Shown piece by piece: positions 43,126 through 52,800 of a stretch of 64,000 bases of DNA. The notes beneath the pieces are model-generated. The model saw only the letters and a program-made list of their open reading frames with translations, ran no database searches and was not told the DNA's origin. Position 1 is the first letter of the stretch; each line of letters opens with the position of its first letter. A program made the translations under genes and the position numbers. This stretch comes from Methylobacterium sp. WSM2598 (GTDB taxonomy: Bacteria; Pseudomonadota; Alphaproteobacteria; Rhizobiales; Beijerinckiaceae): assembly GCF_000379105.1 (NCBI RefSeq), contig NZ_KB900609.1:6285866-6349865 (forward strand), in the 5' to 3' direction.

Positions 43126-44202
43126 ATGCGCATCGCCGCCGCCGGCCTGACCGCCTTCGTCCGCGACATCTTCATCGGGGAGGGCTGCGCGCCGGAGGAG
43201 GCGGAGCGGATCGGGCGCTACCTCGTCGCCGCGAACCTCACGGGCCATGACAGCCACGGGGTGATTCGCGTGCCCCGCTACGTCGCGTGGTTGCGCGAGG
43301 GCGAGGTCGTGGCCGGCCGGACCCCGGAGGTGGTGAGCGACACTCCGGCCTTCGCGCTGATCGACGCGCATTACGGCTTCGGCCAGACCGCCGGTCCCTT
43401 CGCGACGGACCTCGGCATCGCCCGGGCCCGGGCGAACGGGGTCGCCATCGTGGCCCTGCGCCATGCCGGGCATCTCGGGCGGATCGGCGAGTGGGCCGAG
43501 CAGGCGGCGGCGGCGGGCCTCGTCTCGGTGCATTTCGTCAACGTGGCGGGCAGCCTGCTCGTCGCCCCGTTCGGCTCGGTCGACCGGCGCTACTCGACCG
43601 CCCCCTTCGCGGCGGGGTTCCCGGTCGCCGGGGGCGAGCCGATCATCCTCGACTTCGCGACCTCGGCGGTGGCCGAGGGCAAGGTGCTGGTGGCCTCGCA
43701 GGGGGGCAAGCCCCTGCCCGAGGGCGTGCTGATCGAGCCGGACGGGCGCCCGAGCCAGGACCCGCGCACGCTCTTCGGCCCCTACGACGGCACGGCGGAG
43801 CGCGACAACCGGCGCGGGGCGGGGGCGATCCGGGCCTTCGGCGAGCACAAGGGCTCCGGCCTCGCGCTGATGTGCGAATTGCTGGCCGGGGCGCTCACCG
43901 GCTCGGGCACGGCCGGCCCCGGCCCGAAGCGCTTCTGCAACGGCATGCTGTCGATCTACATGACGCCGGAGGCCTTCGGCTCGGCGGACGCGGTCGCGAC
44001 CGAGACCCGCACCTATCTCGACTTCTTCAAGAGCGCCCGCCCGGCCGCGCAGGGGGGCGAGGTGCTGCTCCCCGGCGAGCCCGAGCGCCGCACGCGGGCG
44101 CAGCGCCTCGCCGAGGGCGTGCCGCTGCCCGACCCGGTCTGGGCGACGCTCCTCGAGGCCGGCCGGCCGCACGGGCTCGACGGAGAGACGTATCGCGGCT
44201 GA
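43126..44202 (+). CDS. Ldh-family malate/lactate/ureidoglycolate-type dehydrogenase
   Basis: The 358-residue enzyme matches the type 2 malate/L-lactate dehydrogenase family, which uses NAD(P) with a fold distinct from classical LDH. Hallmarks are NLTGHDSHGVIRVPRYV, HAGHLGRIGEWAEQAA with the catalytic His, and AIRAFGEHKGSGLALMCELL. ATG 43126 has GGGAGG upstream. Substrates in the family include malate, sulfolactate, ureidoglycolate and 2,3-diketogulonate. The gene is divergent from the ABC importer across 244 bases, so the importer may supply its substrate. Confidence 0.88.
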   Translation: MRIAAAGLTAFVRDIFIGEGCAPEEAERIGRYLVAANLTGHDSHGVIRVPRYVAWLREGEVVAGRTPEVVSDTPAFALIDAHYGFGQTAGPFATDLGIARARANGVAIVALRHAGHLGRIGEWAEQAAAAGLVSVHFVNVAGSLLVAPFGSVDRRYSTAPFAAGFPVAGGEPIILDFATSAVAEGKVLVASQGGKPLPEGVLIEPDGRPSQDPRTLFGPYDGTAERDNRRGAGAIRAFGEHKGSGLALMCELLAGALTGSGTAGPGPKRFCNGMLSIYMTPEAFGSADAVATETRTYLDFFKSARPAAQGGEVLLPGEPERRTRAQRLAEGVPLPDPVWATLLEAGRPHGLDGETYRG

Positions 44203-44232
44203 GCGGCCGCCTCCCGCGGCGCTCCCCCCGCC

Positions 44233-44263
44233 GCGGCCCTCCCGCCGCCGCGGCGGGGGCCGC
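44233..44263 (+). terminator. Strong GC hairpin after the Ldh-type gene
   Basis: GCGGCC at 44233-44238 plus CCCGCCG at 44241-44247 pair with CGGCGGG at 44251-44257 plus GGCCGC at 44258-44263. The two-base bulge CT interrupts the 13 pairs and the loop is CCG. It begins about 30 bases after the stop. No U-tract follows. Confidence 0.5.
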
Positions 44264-44300
44264 AGGCGGACCGTCGCGGGAATCGGCCAGGATGGGCCCG

Positions 44301-45191
44301 ATGACGGACCCGAACGGGCCGGCGCCCCTCCGGGGCCGGCTCTGCAGGAGATGGCCCTTGCTGCGTCGATGCCTCCGCGCCCGCCCCGGAGCCCTTCCGG
44401 GGGCCCTTCTGGTCGCCCTTCTGCCGGCCCTGCCGGTCCTCGCGCAGCAGGAGCCGGCGCGGACCGACCGGCGCGTGCCGCTCGAACCCGCCGCCTGGCC
44501 CTTCACCGCCATCGGGCGCGTCAACGTCGTCACCGGGCCGGCCCATCACGGCCATTGCACCGGCACCCTGGTGGCGCCCCGGCTCGTCCTCACCGCCGCC
44601 CATTGCCTGTTCGACGACCGGATCGGCGGCTACGTGAAGCCGCACCAGGTCCACTTCGTGGCGGGCCAGGCCCGCGACCGCTTCGGCGGGCACGCGGTGG
44701 CCCAGGATCTGCGGATCGCCCCCGGCCTCGCCCTGGAGCGGGCGACCCGGCCCGGTCCCCGCCCGATCACCCAGGAGATGATCCGGCACGATTGGGCCGT
44801 CATCACCCTCAGGGAGGCGCTCGACGGCGTGAAGCCGGTGCCCTGGCGCCTCCTGCCGGGGGCCGACCTGCCCGGGAGCCGGCAGGGGGCCGTGGTCGCG
44901 GTGGCGGGCTACGCCTTCGACCGCCCCTACCTGCCGGTGATCCACCGCGGCTGCTCGGCGCGGATCGACGTGCCGGCCCCCGGGCAACTGACCGACCTGT
45001 GCGATTCCGGCTCGGGCGAATCCGGCGCCCCCGTCCTCCTCCTGGAGCCGGACGGGACGGCCGCCCTGGTCGGCATCCACACCGCCGTGGGCGGGGGCGA
45101 GCGGGTCGGCAACGCCGTCCGGGCCCATCTCGGCTTCGGCGTCGCCGCGGCCGCCTTCGCGCCGGTGCTCGACGAGATGGCCCGGCGCTGA
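44301..45191 (+). CDS. Secreted trypsin-like serine protease
   Basis: The 296-residue protein is a chymotrypsin-fold protease. The triad is visible as His101 in LVLTAAHCL, Asp164 in IRHDWAVITL and Ser241 in CDSGSGESGAPV. A basic N-terminus and hydrophobic stretch (GALLVALLPALPVLAQQ) form a signal peptide cut near residue 48, so it acts in the periplasm or outside. Paired Cys residues (86/102 and 218/234) could make the usual disulfides. ATG 44301 is used, but ATG 44292 in the same frame is also possible. Target unknown. Confidence 0.87.
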   Translation: MTDPNGPAPLRGRLCRRWPLLRRCLRARPGALPGALLVALLPALPVLAQQEPARTDRRVPLEPAAWPFTAIGRVNVVTGPAHHGHCTGTLVAPRLVLTAAHCLFDDRIGGYVKPHQVHFVAGQARDRFGGHAVAQDLRIAPGLALERATRPGPRPITQEMIRHDWAVITLREALDGVKPVPWRLLPGADLPGSRQGAVVAVAGYAFDRPYLPVIHRGCSARIDVPAPGQLTDLCDSGSGESGAPVLLLEPDGTAALVGIHTAVGGGERVGNAVRAHLGFGVAAAAFAPVLDEMARR

Positions 45192-45247
45192 CGCGGTCGC
45201 AGCGCGGCGCGGCGGCCCTATCTGGTCGGGACAGCGCCTGCCCCCGG

Positions 45248-46714
45248 ATGCCGATGACCACGCACGCAGCGACACGATCCGCGCCGTCCCGCGACCGCGA
45301 GATCATCGAGACCGACGTCTCCGCCCGGCTCGACCGGCTGCCCTGGGGCCGGTTCCACACCCTGGTGGTGCTGGCCCTCGGCATCACCTGGATCCTCGAC
45401 GGGCTGGAGGTGACGCTCGCGGGCGCGCTCGCCGGGGCCCTGCGCGACAGCCCGACCCTGCGCTTCAGCAATGCGGAGATCGGGCTCGCCACGTCGAGCT
45501 ACCTCGCCGGCGCCGTGCTGGGGGCGGTGGGGTTCGGCTGGCTCACCGACCGGCTCGGGCGCAAGAAACTGTTCTTCGTCACGCTCGCGGTCTACCTCGC
45601 GGCCACCGCCGCCACCGGCTTCTCCTGGGACCTCTGGAGCTTCTGCCTGTTCCGGTTCCTCACGGGGGCCGGGATCGGCGGCGAGTACACGGCGATCAAC
45701 TCGACCATCCAGGAACTGATCCCGGCCCGCGCCCGCGGCTGGACCGACCTCGTCATCAACGGCTCGTTCTGGCTCGGCGCCGTGCTGGGGGCGGGGGCCT
45801 CCCTGATCGTGCTCGATCCCTCCCTGTTCGGCCCCGATCACGGCTGGCGGGCGGCCTTCCTGCTCGGCGCGGCGCTCGGCCTCGTCATCCTGCTCCTGCG
45901 CACCTGGATCCCCGAGAGCCCGCGCTGGCTGATGACCCATGGCCGCGCCGCCGAGGCCGAGGCCGTGGTGGCCGGGATCGAGGCGCGGTTCCGCGCCGAG
46001 GGGCACGTTCTGAGCGAGGGGCCGTTCCGGACGGCGCGCCTGCGCCAGCGCCGGCACACGCCGCTCTCCGAGGTCTTCCGGACGCTCGCCCGCTATCGCC
46101 GGCGCGCGGGGGTCGGGCTCGCCCTGATGTCCGCCCAGGCCTTCTTCTACAACGCGATCTTCTTCACCTACGGGTTGATCCTGATCGACTTCTACAAGGT
46201 GCCGGCCGGGGCGGTCGGCTGGTACATCCTGCCCTTCGCGGCCGGCAACTTCTTCGGGCCGGTGGTGCTCGGGCGGCTGTTCGACACGCTCGGCCGCAAG
46301 CCGATGATCGCGGCGACCTACGGGATCTCGGGGGTGCTGCTCGCCCTGAGCGGGGTGCTGTTCCAGCAGGAGGCGCTGACCGCGACCACGCTCACGCTGA
46401 GCTGGATGACCGTGTTCTTCTTCGCCTCGGCGGCGGCGAGCTCGGCCTACCTGACCGTCAGCGAGGTGTTTCCCCTGGAGATCCGGGCGCTCGCCATCGC
46501 GGTGTTCTACGCCATCGGCACCGGGATCGGGGCGGCGGGGCCGGCCCTGTTCGGGGTGCTGATCGAGGGGCAGTCCCGGTCGGCGATCCTCGGCGGCTAC
46601 CTCGCGGCCTCCGCCCTGATGATCGCGGCCGGGATCGTCGCGGGGATCTGGGGCGTCGCGGCGGAGCGGCGCTCGCTAGAGGAGGTCGCGACCCCGCTCG
46701 CCGCGGCGGAGTAG
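45248..46714 (+). CDS. MFS transporter of the sugar/metabolite type
   Basis: The 488-residue protein has about twelve membrane segments. The MFS signatures are GWLTDRLGRKKLFFVTLAV between helices 2 and 3, RFLTGAGIGGEYTAINSTIQ, and the repeat in the second half, GRLFDTLGRKPMIAATYG. It resembles the sugar-porter/AraE-like and metabolite/H+ symporter families (IPESPRWL after helix 6). The start ATG 45248 gives MPMTTHAATRSAP. The substrate is not predictable. Its stop lies six bases from that of the convergent nitronate-monooxygenase-like gene. Confidence 0.88.
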   Translation: MPMTTHAATRSAPSRDREIIETDVSARLDRLPWGRFHTLVVLALGITWILDGLEVTLAGALAGALRDSPTLRFSNAEIGLATSSYLAGAVLGAVGFGWLTDRLGRKKLFFVTLAVYLAATAATGFSWDLWSFCLFRFLTGAGIGGEYTAINSTIQELIPARARGWTDLVINGSFWLGAVLGAGASLIVLDPSLFGPDHGWRAAFLLGAALGLVILLLRTWIPESPRWLMTHGRAAEAEAVVAGIEARFRAEGHVLSEGPFRTARLRQRRHTPLSEVFRTLARYRRRAGVGLALMSAQAFFYNAIFFTYGLILIDFYKVPAGAVGWYILPFAAGNFFGPVVLGRLFDTLGRKPMIAATYGISGVLLALSGVLFQQEALTATTLTLSWMTVFFFASAAASSAYLTVSEVFPLEIRALAIAVFYAIGTGIGAAGPALFGVLIEGQSRSAILGGYLAASALMIAAGIVAGIWGVAAERRSLEEVATPLAAAE

Positions 46715-46720
46715 GGCCGC

Positions 46721-47800
46721 TCAGCGCAGGAGCGCCCGCATCCCCTCCCAAATCTCGGCCACGACCCGGCCGGCGGGCTCGGCCCGCGCGAAGCCGGCCG
46801 CCTGCCCGGCCCAGGCCTGCATCCGCGCGAGGTCGCCCTCCCGGGTCGCGGCCTCGCGCATGGCCTGGGTGAGGGCGCGCTGCACCGGGTAGGGCGCGGG
46901 CGCCGGCGCGTCGGGGGCGGTCGCGGCCGCCACGTAGGCGGTGGCGAGGCTGCGCCCGGCCCGGCCGCTGAAGACCCGGGCCACGCGCGTGTCCTCCGGC
47001 CGCGCCCGCGCGAGCCCCTCGGCCCAGGCGGGGCTGAGCCTCGCCTCCGGGGAGCGCAGGAAGCCGGTGCCGATCTGGACGGCGCTCGCCCCGAGGAGGA
47101 GCGCGGCCGCGGCGCCCCGCGCCTCCGCGATGCCGCCGGTGGCGACGACCGGGATCCGCACCGCGTCGGCCACCGCCGGCACCAGCGCCATCGTGCCGAC
47201 CATCCCGGCCTCGGCGCTCCCCGCCTCGAAGCAGCCGCGATGCCCGCCGGCCTCGGCGCCCTGGACCACCACCGCGTCGGCGCCGGCCGCCTCGGCCGCG
47301 AGGGCCTCGGCCACGGTCGAGACGTTCGCCCACCAGGCGATGCCCCGGTGCTTCAGGCGCGCCACGAATTCGGGCGGGTAGAGGCCCATCACCGAGGAGA
47401 CGATGGGCGGCGCGGCCTCCAGGAACGCCTCGCACTGGGCGGCGAAGTCGGGGGGCGCCGCGTCGCCCGCCTCCGGCGGCACGGCGGGGCCGAAACCGCC
47501 GAGGAAGCCGCGCAGGCGCGCCTCGTGCTCCGGGTCGCGGCGGGGCGGCGGGTCGGGGATCCAGAGGTTGAGCTGGAACGGCCCGCGGGTGCCCGCCCGC
47601 ACCTCCGCCGCCCAGGCCAGGATGGCGGCCGGCGGCATCAGCAGGGCGCCGCAGGCGCCGAGCCCGCCCGCCTCCGCCACGGCGATCGACAGGGAGGGCG
47701 GGCAGGCGCCGGCCATCGGCGCCAGCAGGATCGGCAGGCGCAGGCCGTAGCGGGCGCAGAAATCCTGCGCGCGGGCGAGGGCGGGGTGGGGCGCGGACAT
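46721..47800 (-). CDS. Nitronate monooxygenase-like flavoenzyme
   Basis: The 359-residue protein matches the NMO/2-nitropropane dioxygenase family of FMN-dependent TIM barrels. Hallmarks are YGLRLPILLAPMAGACPPSL, the GADAVVVQGAEAGGHRG loop with the catalytic-region His, and PVVATGGIAEARGAAAALLL with GASAVQIGTGFL binding FMN phosphate. It oxidises alkyl nitronates in characterised members, but many relatives have other substrates. The start at 47800 precedes MSAPHPALARAQDF. Three 18-bp repeats lie just upstream. Confidence 0.85.
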   Translation of the reverse strand: MSAPHPALARAQDFCARYGLRLPILLAPMAGACPPSLSIAVAEAGGLGACGALLMPPAAILAWAAEVRAGTRGPFQLNLWIPDPPPRRDPEHEARLRGFLGGFGPAVPPEAGDAAPPDFAAQCEAFLEAAPPIVSSVMGLYPPEFVARLKHRGIAWWANVSTVAEALAAEAAGADAVVVQGAEAGGHRGCFEAGSAEAGMVGTMALVPAVADAVRIPVVATGGIAEARGAAAALLLGASAVQIGTGFLRSPEARLSPAWAEGLARARPEDTRVARVFSGRAGRSLATAYVAAATAPDAPAPAPYPVQRALTQAMREAATREGDLARMQAWAGQAAGFARAEPAGRVVAEIWEGMRALLR

Positions 47801-47832
47801 GCCGGCAGTGAAGCGCCGCCGCGGCCGGGCCG

Positions 47833-47892
47833 CAAGTGGGTGCGGGACGACAAGTGCAAGTGGGTGCGGGACGACAAGTGGGTGCGGGGCGA
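47833..47892. repeat. Three 18-bp direct repeats upstream of the NMO-like gene
   Basis: CAAGTGGGTGCGGGACGA is at 47833-47850 and again at 47857-47874. A copy with one change follows at 47875-47892. A six-base fragment (CAAGTG) separates the first two. The array lies 33 bases before the NMO-like start and could affect its leader or promoter. In one plus-strand frame it reads as repeated KWVRDD, but there is no gene to support that. Confidence 0.85.
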
Positions 47893-47910
47893 GAAGCCCG
47901 GTCCGGCGGA

Positions 47911-47939
47911 TTGACTTCGCACCCGCACAACGCCATATC
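47911..47939 (+). promoter_or_regulatory. Sigma-70-like promoter for the DEAD-box helicase
   Basis: TTGACT at 47911-47916 is followed after exactly 17 bases by CATATC at 47934-47939, a good vegetative-type promoter for this group. It points at the helicase gene and would leave a leader of about 210 bases before the start codon. The full gap between the two divergent genes is 355 bases and holds only this element and the 18-bp repeats. Confidence 0.55.
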
Positions 47940-48155
47940 GGGGCTGCAGCGTCAGCGGCCGTTCCGGCCCGCCTGAGAGGGCTGCGTGACGGATTGGCCC
48001 GCATTCGCGCGGCAGGCCCGGCCCTCTCGTCGATCGCTTGACCCTCCGGGCGGCTCCATCACGCGGGCTTCCCACCCCAGACCGAAGGATCGCGATCGCG
48101 GTGCCGCGCGCACCCGCCTGGGCGATCCCGCTGCTTCCCGAAAGCGTGTTTCACC

Positions 48156-49655
48156 TTGACTCAATTCGTTGATTTCGGCCTCGCGGCGCCCATCCTGAAG
48201 GCGCTCGCCGAGACCGGCTACGTCACGCCGACCCCGATCCAGGCCCAGGCCGTGCCGCAGGCGATGGCGGGCCGCGACCTCTGCGGCATCGCCCAGACCG
48301 GCACCGGCAAGACCGCCGCCTTCGCGCTCCCGATCCTGCACCGGCTCGCCAGCGAGACGCCGCAGCGCCGCGCGCCCCGCCGCGGCTGCCGCGTCCTCGT
48401 GCTCTCGCCGACCCGGGAGCTCGCCAGCCAGATCGCCGAGAGCTTCGGCGATTACGGCAAGTTCCTGCCCTTCTCGACCACGGTCGTGTTCGGCGGCGTC
48501 ACCATCGGCCGCCAGGAGCGGGCGCTGGCGAACGGCGTCGACATCCTGGTCGCGACCCCGGGCCGGCTCCTCGACTTGATCGACCGCCGCTCGCTCAGCC
48601 TCGACGCCGTCGAGTACCTCGTCCTCGACGAGGCCGACCAGATGCTCGATCTGGGCTTCATCCACGCGCTGAAGCGCATCGTCACCCTGCTGCCGAAGGC
48701 GCGCCAGAGCCTGTTCTTCTCGGCCACCATGCCGAGGAATATCGCCACGCTGGCGGCCCAGTACCTGCGCGACCCGGTGCAGGTGGCGGTGACCCCGGTC
48801 GCCACCACGGCCGAGCGCGTGGAGCAGCGGGTCGTCCACGTCCCCACCGGCGCCAAGCAGGCGCTGCTGGCCACGATCCTGCGCGACGCGTCGATCGACC
48901 GCGTGCTGGTCTTCACCCGCACCAAGCACGGCGCCGACCGCGTCGTGCGCGGCCTGGAGAAGGCCGGCATCGGCTCGGCGGCGATCCACGGCAACAAGTC
49001 CCAGCCCCAGCGCGAGCGGGCGCTGGCGGCCTTCCGGGCCGGAATCTGCCGGGTGCTCGTCGCCACCGACATCGCGGCCCGCGGCATCGACGTCGAGGGC
49101 GTCAGCCACGTGGTGAATTTCGACCTGCCGAACGTGCCGGAAGCCTATGTCCACCGGATCGGCCGCACGGCCCGCGCCGGGGCGGACGGGCTCGCCATCT
49201 CGTTCTGCAACGACGAGGAGCGCGCCTATCTGCGCGACATCGAGCGCCTGACCCGCCAGAAGGTGCCCGAGATGGCGATCCCGGAGGGCTTCGTGCCCCC
49301 GAGCCGCCAGGAGGCCGCGGTGGCCGAGGCCGAGGCCGAGCGCGACCGGCGCCAGCCCGGGCCGCGGGGCCAGCGTCCCGGCCGGCCCCAGGGCGGCCGC
49401 CCGCCGCAGACGCAGGGCGGACGCCCGGCGGAGGCGCGGCCGCGCCCCGCGCGCCAGGGCCAGGACGGGCGTCCCGCCCGCGCGAACCAGGACGGGCGTC
49501 CCGCCCGGCAGGGTCAGGATGCGCGCCCGGCGCATCACCGCGCCGAGGGCCCGAACCACCGGCAGGGGCAGCCGCAGCGCCGCGACCACGCCCGCCCGGC
49601 CCAGGGCGGCCAGGACGGCCGCTCGATCGGCTGGCTCGACCGCGCGCCGCGCTGA
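48156..49655 (+). CDS. DEAD-box ATP-dependent RNA helicase (RhlE type)
   Basis: The 499-residue protein has all DEAD-box motifs: TPTPIQAQ (Q motif) near 25-31, AQTGTGKT at 46-53, PTRELASQ, TPGR, DEAD near 159, SAT, ATDIAARGIDV and HRIGRTARAG. It unwinds RNA in ribosome assembly, RNA decay or cold adaptation. The start is TTG 48156 (protein MTQFVDFGLAAPIL), which is where homologous helicases begin. The last 120 residues are a basic, disordered tail with repeats such as GQDGRPAR, probably for RNA binding. The roughly 210-base leader suggests control at the RNA level. Confidence 0.93.
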   Translation: MTQFVDFGLAAPILKALAETGYVTPTPIQAQAVPQAMAGRDLCGIAQTGTGKTAAFALPILHRLASETPQRRAPRRGCRVLVLSPTRELASQIAESFGDYGKFLPFSTTVVFGGVTIGRQERALANGVDILVATPGRLLDLIDRRSLSLDAVEYLVLDEADQMLDLGFIHALKRIVTLLPKARQSLFFSATMPRNIATLAAQYLRDPVQVAVTPVATTAERVEQRVVHVPTGAKQALLATILRDASIDRVLVFTRTKHGADRVVRGLEKAGIGSAAIHGNKSQPQRERALAAFRAGICRVLVATDIAARGIDVEGVSHVVNFDLPNVPEAYVHRIGRTARAGADGLAISFCNDEERAYLRDIERLTRQKVPEMAIPEGFVPPSRQEAAVAEAEAERDRRQPGPRGQRPGRPQGGRPPQTQGGRPAEARPRPARQGQDGRPARANQDGRPARQGQDARPAHHRAEGPNHRQGQPQRRDHARPAQGGQDGRSIGWLDRAPR

Positions 49656-49702
49656 AATCTCCGGAACCGCCGGGCCGTCCCGGCCCGCCGCGCGCGTCGC
49701 AG

Positions 49703-49743
49703 CCCGCGCTCTTGGCGGCCCGCGCTCTTGGCGGCCCGCGCTC
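49703..49743. repeat. 16-bp direct repeat running into the helicase terminator
   Basis: CCCGCGCTCTTGGCGG is exactly repeated at 49703-49718 and 49719-49734, with a partial third copy at 49735-49743. The partial copy forms the left arm of the hairpin at 49732-49762. Confidence 0.8.
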
Positions 49744-49762
49744 ACCGGCTGAGCGCGGGCCG
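49732..49762. terminator. Perfect 13-bp hairpin between convergent helicase and protease genes
   Basis: CGGCCCGCGCTCA at 49732-49744 pairs perfectly with TGAGCGCGGGCCG at 49750-49762 around a five-base CCGGC loop. It lies between two convergent stops (49655 and 49807) and is likely a bidirectional terminator. No U-tract. Confidence 0.6.
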
Positions 49763-49806
49763 TTCGCGCATGAGGGGGCCGACGATCCGGCGCTCGCCGC
49801 GCCCAG

Positions 49807-52800
49807 TCAGGGCGTGGTGCGCGGTTCCGGCGCGGCGATGGCGGCGTTCGCCGCCGGGGCCGGCCCGCAGGCGGCGCCCCCGGCACCGAGCAGGGCCGCC
49901 ACCGCGGCCTCGAGCTGCGGGTCGCGGCCCTCCGCCCAGGCGGCGGGGTCGGAGGGCACCGCGACATCCGGGAGGATGTCGGTGTTCTCGAGGAGGCGCC
50001 CGTCCGCCCGGCGGATCGCCAGCTGCGGCAGGCCGTAGGCCAGCCGCGGCACGATCGGGGAGGGCACCCACCACACGAAGGTGCCGGTCCCCGCGACGGG
50101 GTCGCCGATGAGCGGCCCGATCCCGAGGTCGCGGTAGCCCTGCGGGAAGATCGAGGCGTCGGAGTAGCTCGCCGCGTTCATCAGCACGGCGGAGGGCTTG
50201 GTCCAGCGGTTGGCCGGCTCGGCCTGAGGCGGCCCGGAGCGCGGGCTGAAGGTCAGGTAGGGGCGCCCGGACAGGAGCGTGAGCAGCTGGTTGTGCAGGT
50301 TGCCGCCGCCGTTGAAGCGCACGTCCACGATCAGCCCCTCCGCCTGGGCGAAGCGGCCGAACAGCTCCGCGAAGGTGCGGCGGTAGGAGCGCGCGTCCAT
50401 GGCGCGGACGTGCACGTAGCCGAGCCGCCCGCAGGAGCGGGCGACCACGGCGTCCCGCCGCGCCCGCTGCCAGCGCTCGAAGGCGAGGTCCCGCTCCCGG
50501 TCGAGGCTCACCGGGGCGCGACGCTCCCGCACCTCGCTGCCGTCCGGCTTGCGGAAGGCGATCTCGACGAGCCTGTTCGCGCGGCCGCGCAGCAGGCGGT
50601 GCACGCCGCCCGCCTCCGGGATCGGCGCCCCGTCGATCTCGGTCAGCACGTCCCCCGGCGCGAGGCGCGTACCGGCCGCGTCGAACGGTCCCCCGGGCAG
50701 GATCGCGGCGACCCGCATGCCCGGCCCCGCATGGGCCTCGTCGTAGTAGAGGCCGAGCGAGGCGGTCCGCTCGTCGGCGGGGATGGCGGGGACGAGAAAG
50801 GCCCCCGTATGCGAGGCGTTGAGCTCGCCCGCCATCTCCGAGAGCAGTTCGGCGAGGTCGCGCGGATCCGCGAGGGCGGGCAGGAAGCGGGCGTAGCGCG
50901 CCTGCGCGGCCTCCCAATCCACCCCGTGCATGCCGGGATCGAGGAACTTCGCCCGGGTGAGGCGCCCGTATTGCGCGAAGGCCTCGCGCAGGGTCCGGGC
51001 CGGGTCCCGGGCCGCCTCCACCTGGACCCGCACGCTGCGCACCGTGCCGCGGGCGAGGTCGATCTCCTCGAAGCCGTTCCGGGACAGGGCGTAGAGGCTG
51101 CGCTGGTCGCGGCTCAGCCGGACGGGACTCGCGCGCTTGGAGGCCACGCCGGAGAACAGGATGCGGCGCCGGCCGAGCCGCAGGTCGCGCAGCGTCCCGG
51201 TCAGCATCCAGCCGTCGCCCGCCGGAGTCTCGGCCTGCTCGACCGTGAGCACGCCGACGCCGTCCGCCATCAGGCCGGCATGGACCACGTCGCCGGGCGC
51301 CTGCGAGAGCCGGTACTGCCGGTCCTCCAGCCCGTCCGGATCGAAGGTGGGGAGCGCCGGGCGCGCGGCCCGCTCGGCCTGAACCCGCTCGGACGGCGCC
51401 GGGCCCGTCCCGGAGGGGCGCGCCGGACCGTCCGGCTCCGCCACGACCGGCAGGCGCAGCCGCGCCTCGAACGCCTCCCGGGCCCGGCGGGAGGTGAAGA
51501 CCGCGTCGACGTCGCTGCGGGCGGCGTCGCCGAGGGCGCGGTGGAGCGCGCTGGCGTCGCTGCGCCAGAGCAGGAAGCCGCCATCCGCGCTCCACTGCGC
51601 GTCGCCCTGGGCCTCGCCGGCCGGAGCGACCCGCAGGGGCGGGCGCGACCCGTCGGCGGGCACCACCGCGACGTTGGTCGCGAAGGATTGCTCGCCCTGG
51701 ATCGGCAGGGCGAGCCAGCGCGAATCCGGCGACCAGGCCAGCCACCAGCGGCCATCGTCGTAGGCGTAGAACCGGCCCGGCGGCACGACCTCCCGGTCGG
51801 CGCCGCTCGCGAGATCGAGGACGTGCACGGCGGCGCGGTCGAGGACGTAGGCGAGGCGGCGCCCGTCGGGCGCGTAGCGCGGCACCAGCGCGTCGCCCTC
51901 GGCGCTCGGGAGCCGGCGCTCGACGAGGCGGGTCGCCTGCGCGAAGCCGGTCTCCTCCGGCACCGCGAGGCTCGTCTCGTAGAGGCCCCAGCGCCCGTCC
52001 CGCTCGGCCGCGTAGGCGAGGCGCCGCCCGTCCGGCGAGAAGGTCGGGTTGCGCGCCTCGCCCGGGCCGCGGGTGATCCGCTTGACCGATTTCCCGTCGC
52101 GGGCGGCGACGGAGATGTCGCCCTGCGCCACCAGCGCGACCTCCTGGCCGGTCGGCGAGACCGCGAGGTCGCTGAACTCCGAGCTGCGGGCCGGGACCTC
52201 GCCGGCGAAGGCGGATTCGGTCACCGTGACCGGGATCACCTCGGGCTCGGCCGCGCCGCGCGCCAGCCGGTAGAGCGCCCCCTCGCGCGCGAAGACGAGG
52301 TCGCCCTCCGCCGAGGCCGAGAGCCAGCGCACGGCGCCCTCGGCGAAGAAGGTGAGTTGGCGCGGCACCCGCTCGGCGAGCGAGAGGCGCCAGACGTTGA
52401 GCGAGCCGGAGGCCTCGCTGAGATAAGCGATCTCGTCCCCCGGCAGCCAGACGGCGTTCCGGCTCTCCCGCGTCCCCTCGGTCAACCGCTCGTGCCGGCC
52501 CGTCGCCGCGTCGTAGAGCCAGACCTGGCGCACGGCCCGGGAGACCTGGTGCTGCCGGAAGCGCTGCTCGACGTTCGGGCTCGTGTAGAGGAGGCGCTTC
52601 CCGCCCGGGTCGGAGCGGGCGTCGAGGGCGGCATTGGGCAGGACGAGCGTCTCGCGGCCCCCGGCCAGCGGCACGGCGTAGACCTGGCTCGCCATCTCGG
52701 TCCGATTGGGCGGGGCGAAGGTCCGGGCCGCGTCGCCGAGGCGGCGGGCGGCGAACAGGACGCGGCCGTCCGGCGCGACGCTCATCGGGCGCTCGTCGAG

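Noticed and set aside
38959..44172. A 1737-codon open frame on the minus strand covering the liv genes and the Ldh-type gene
   Set aside because: Only the part to 40785 is a real gene (LivM-LivG). The rest is antisense or out-of-frame reading of livH, the binding-protein gene and the Ldh-type gene, kept open by high GC.
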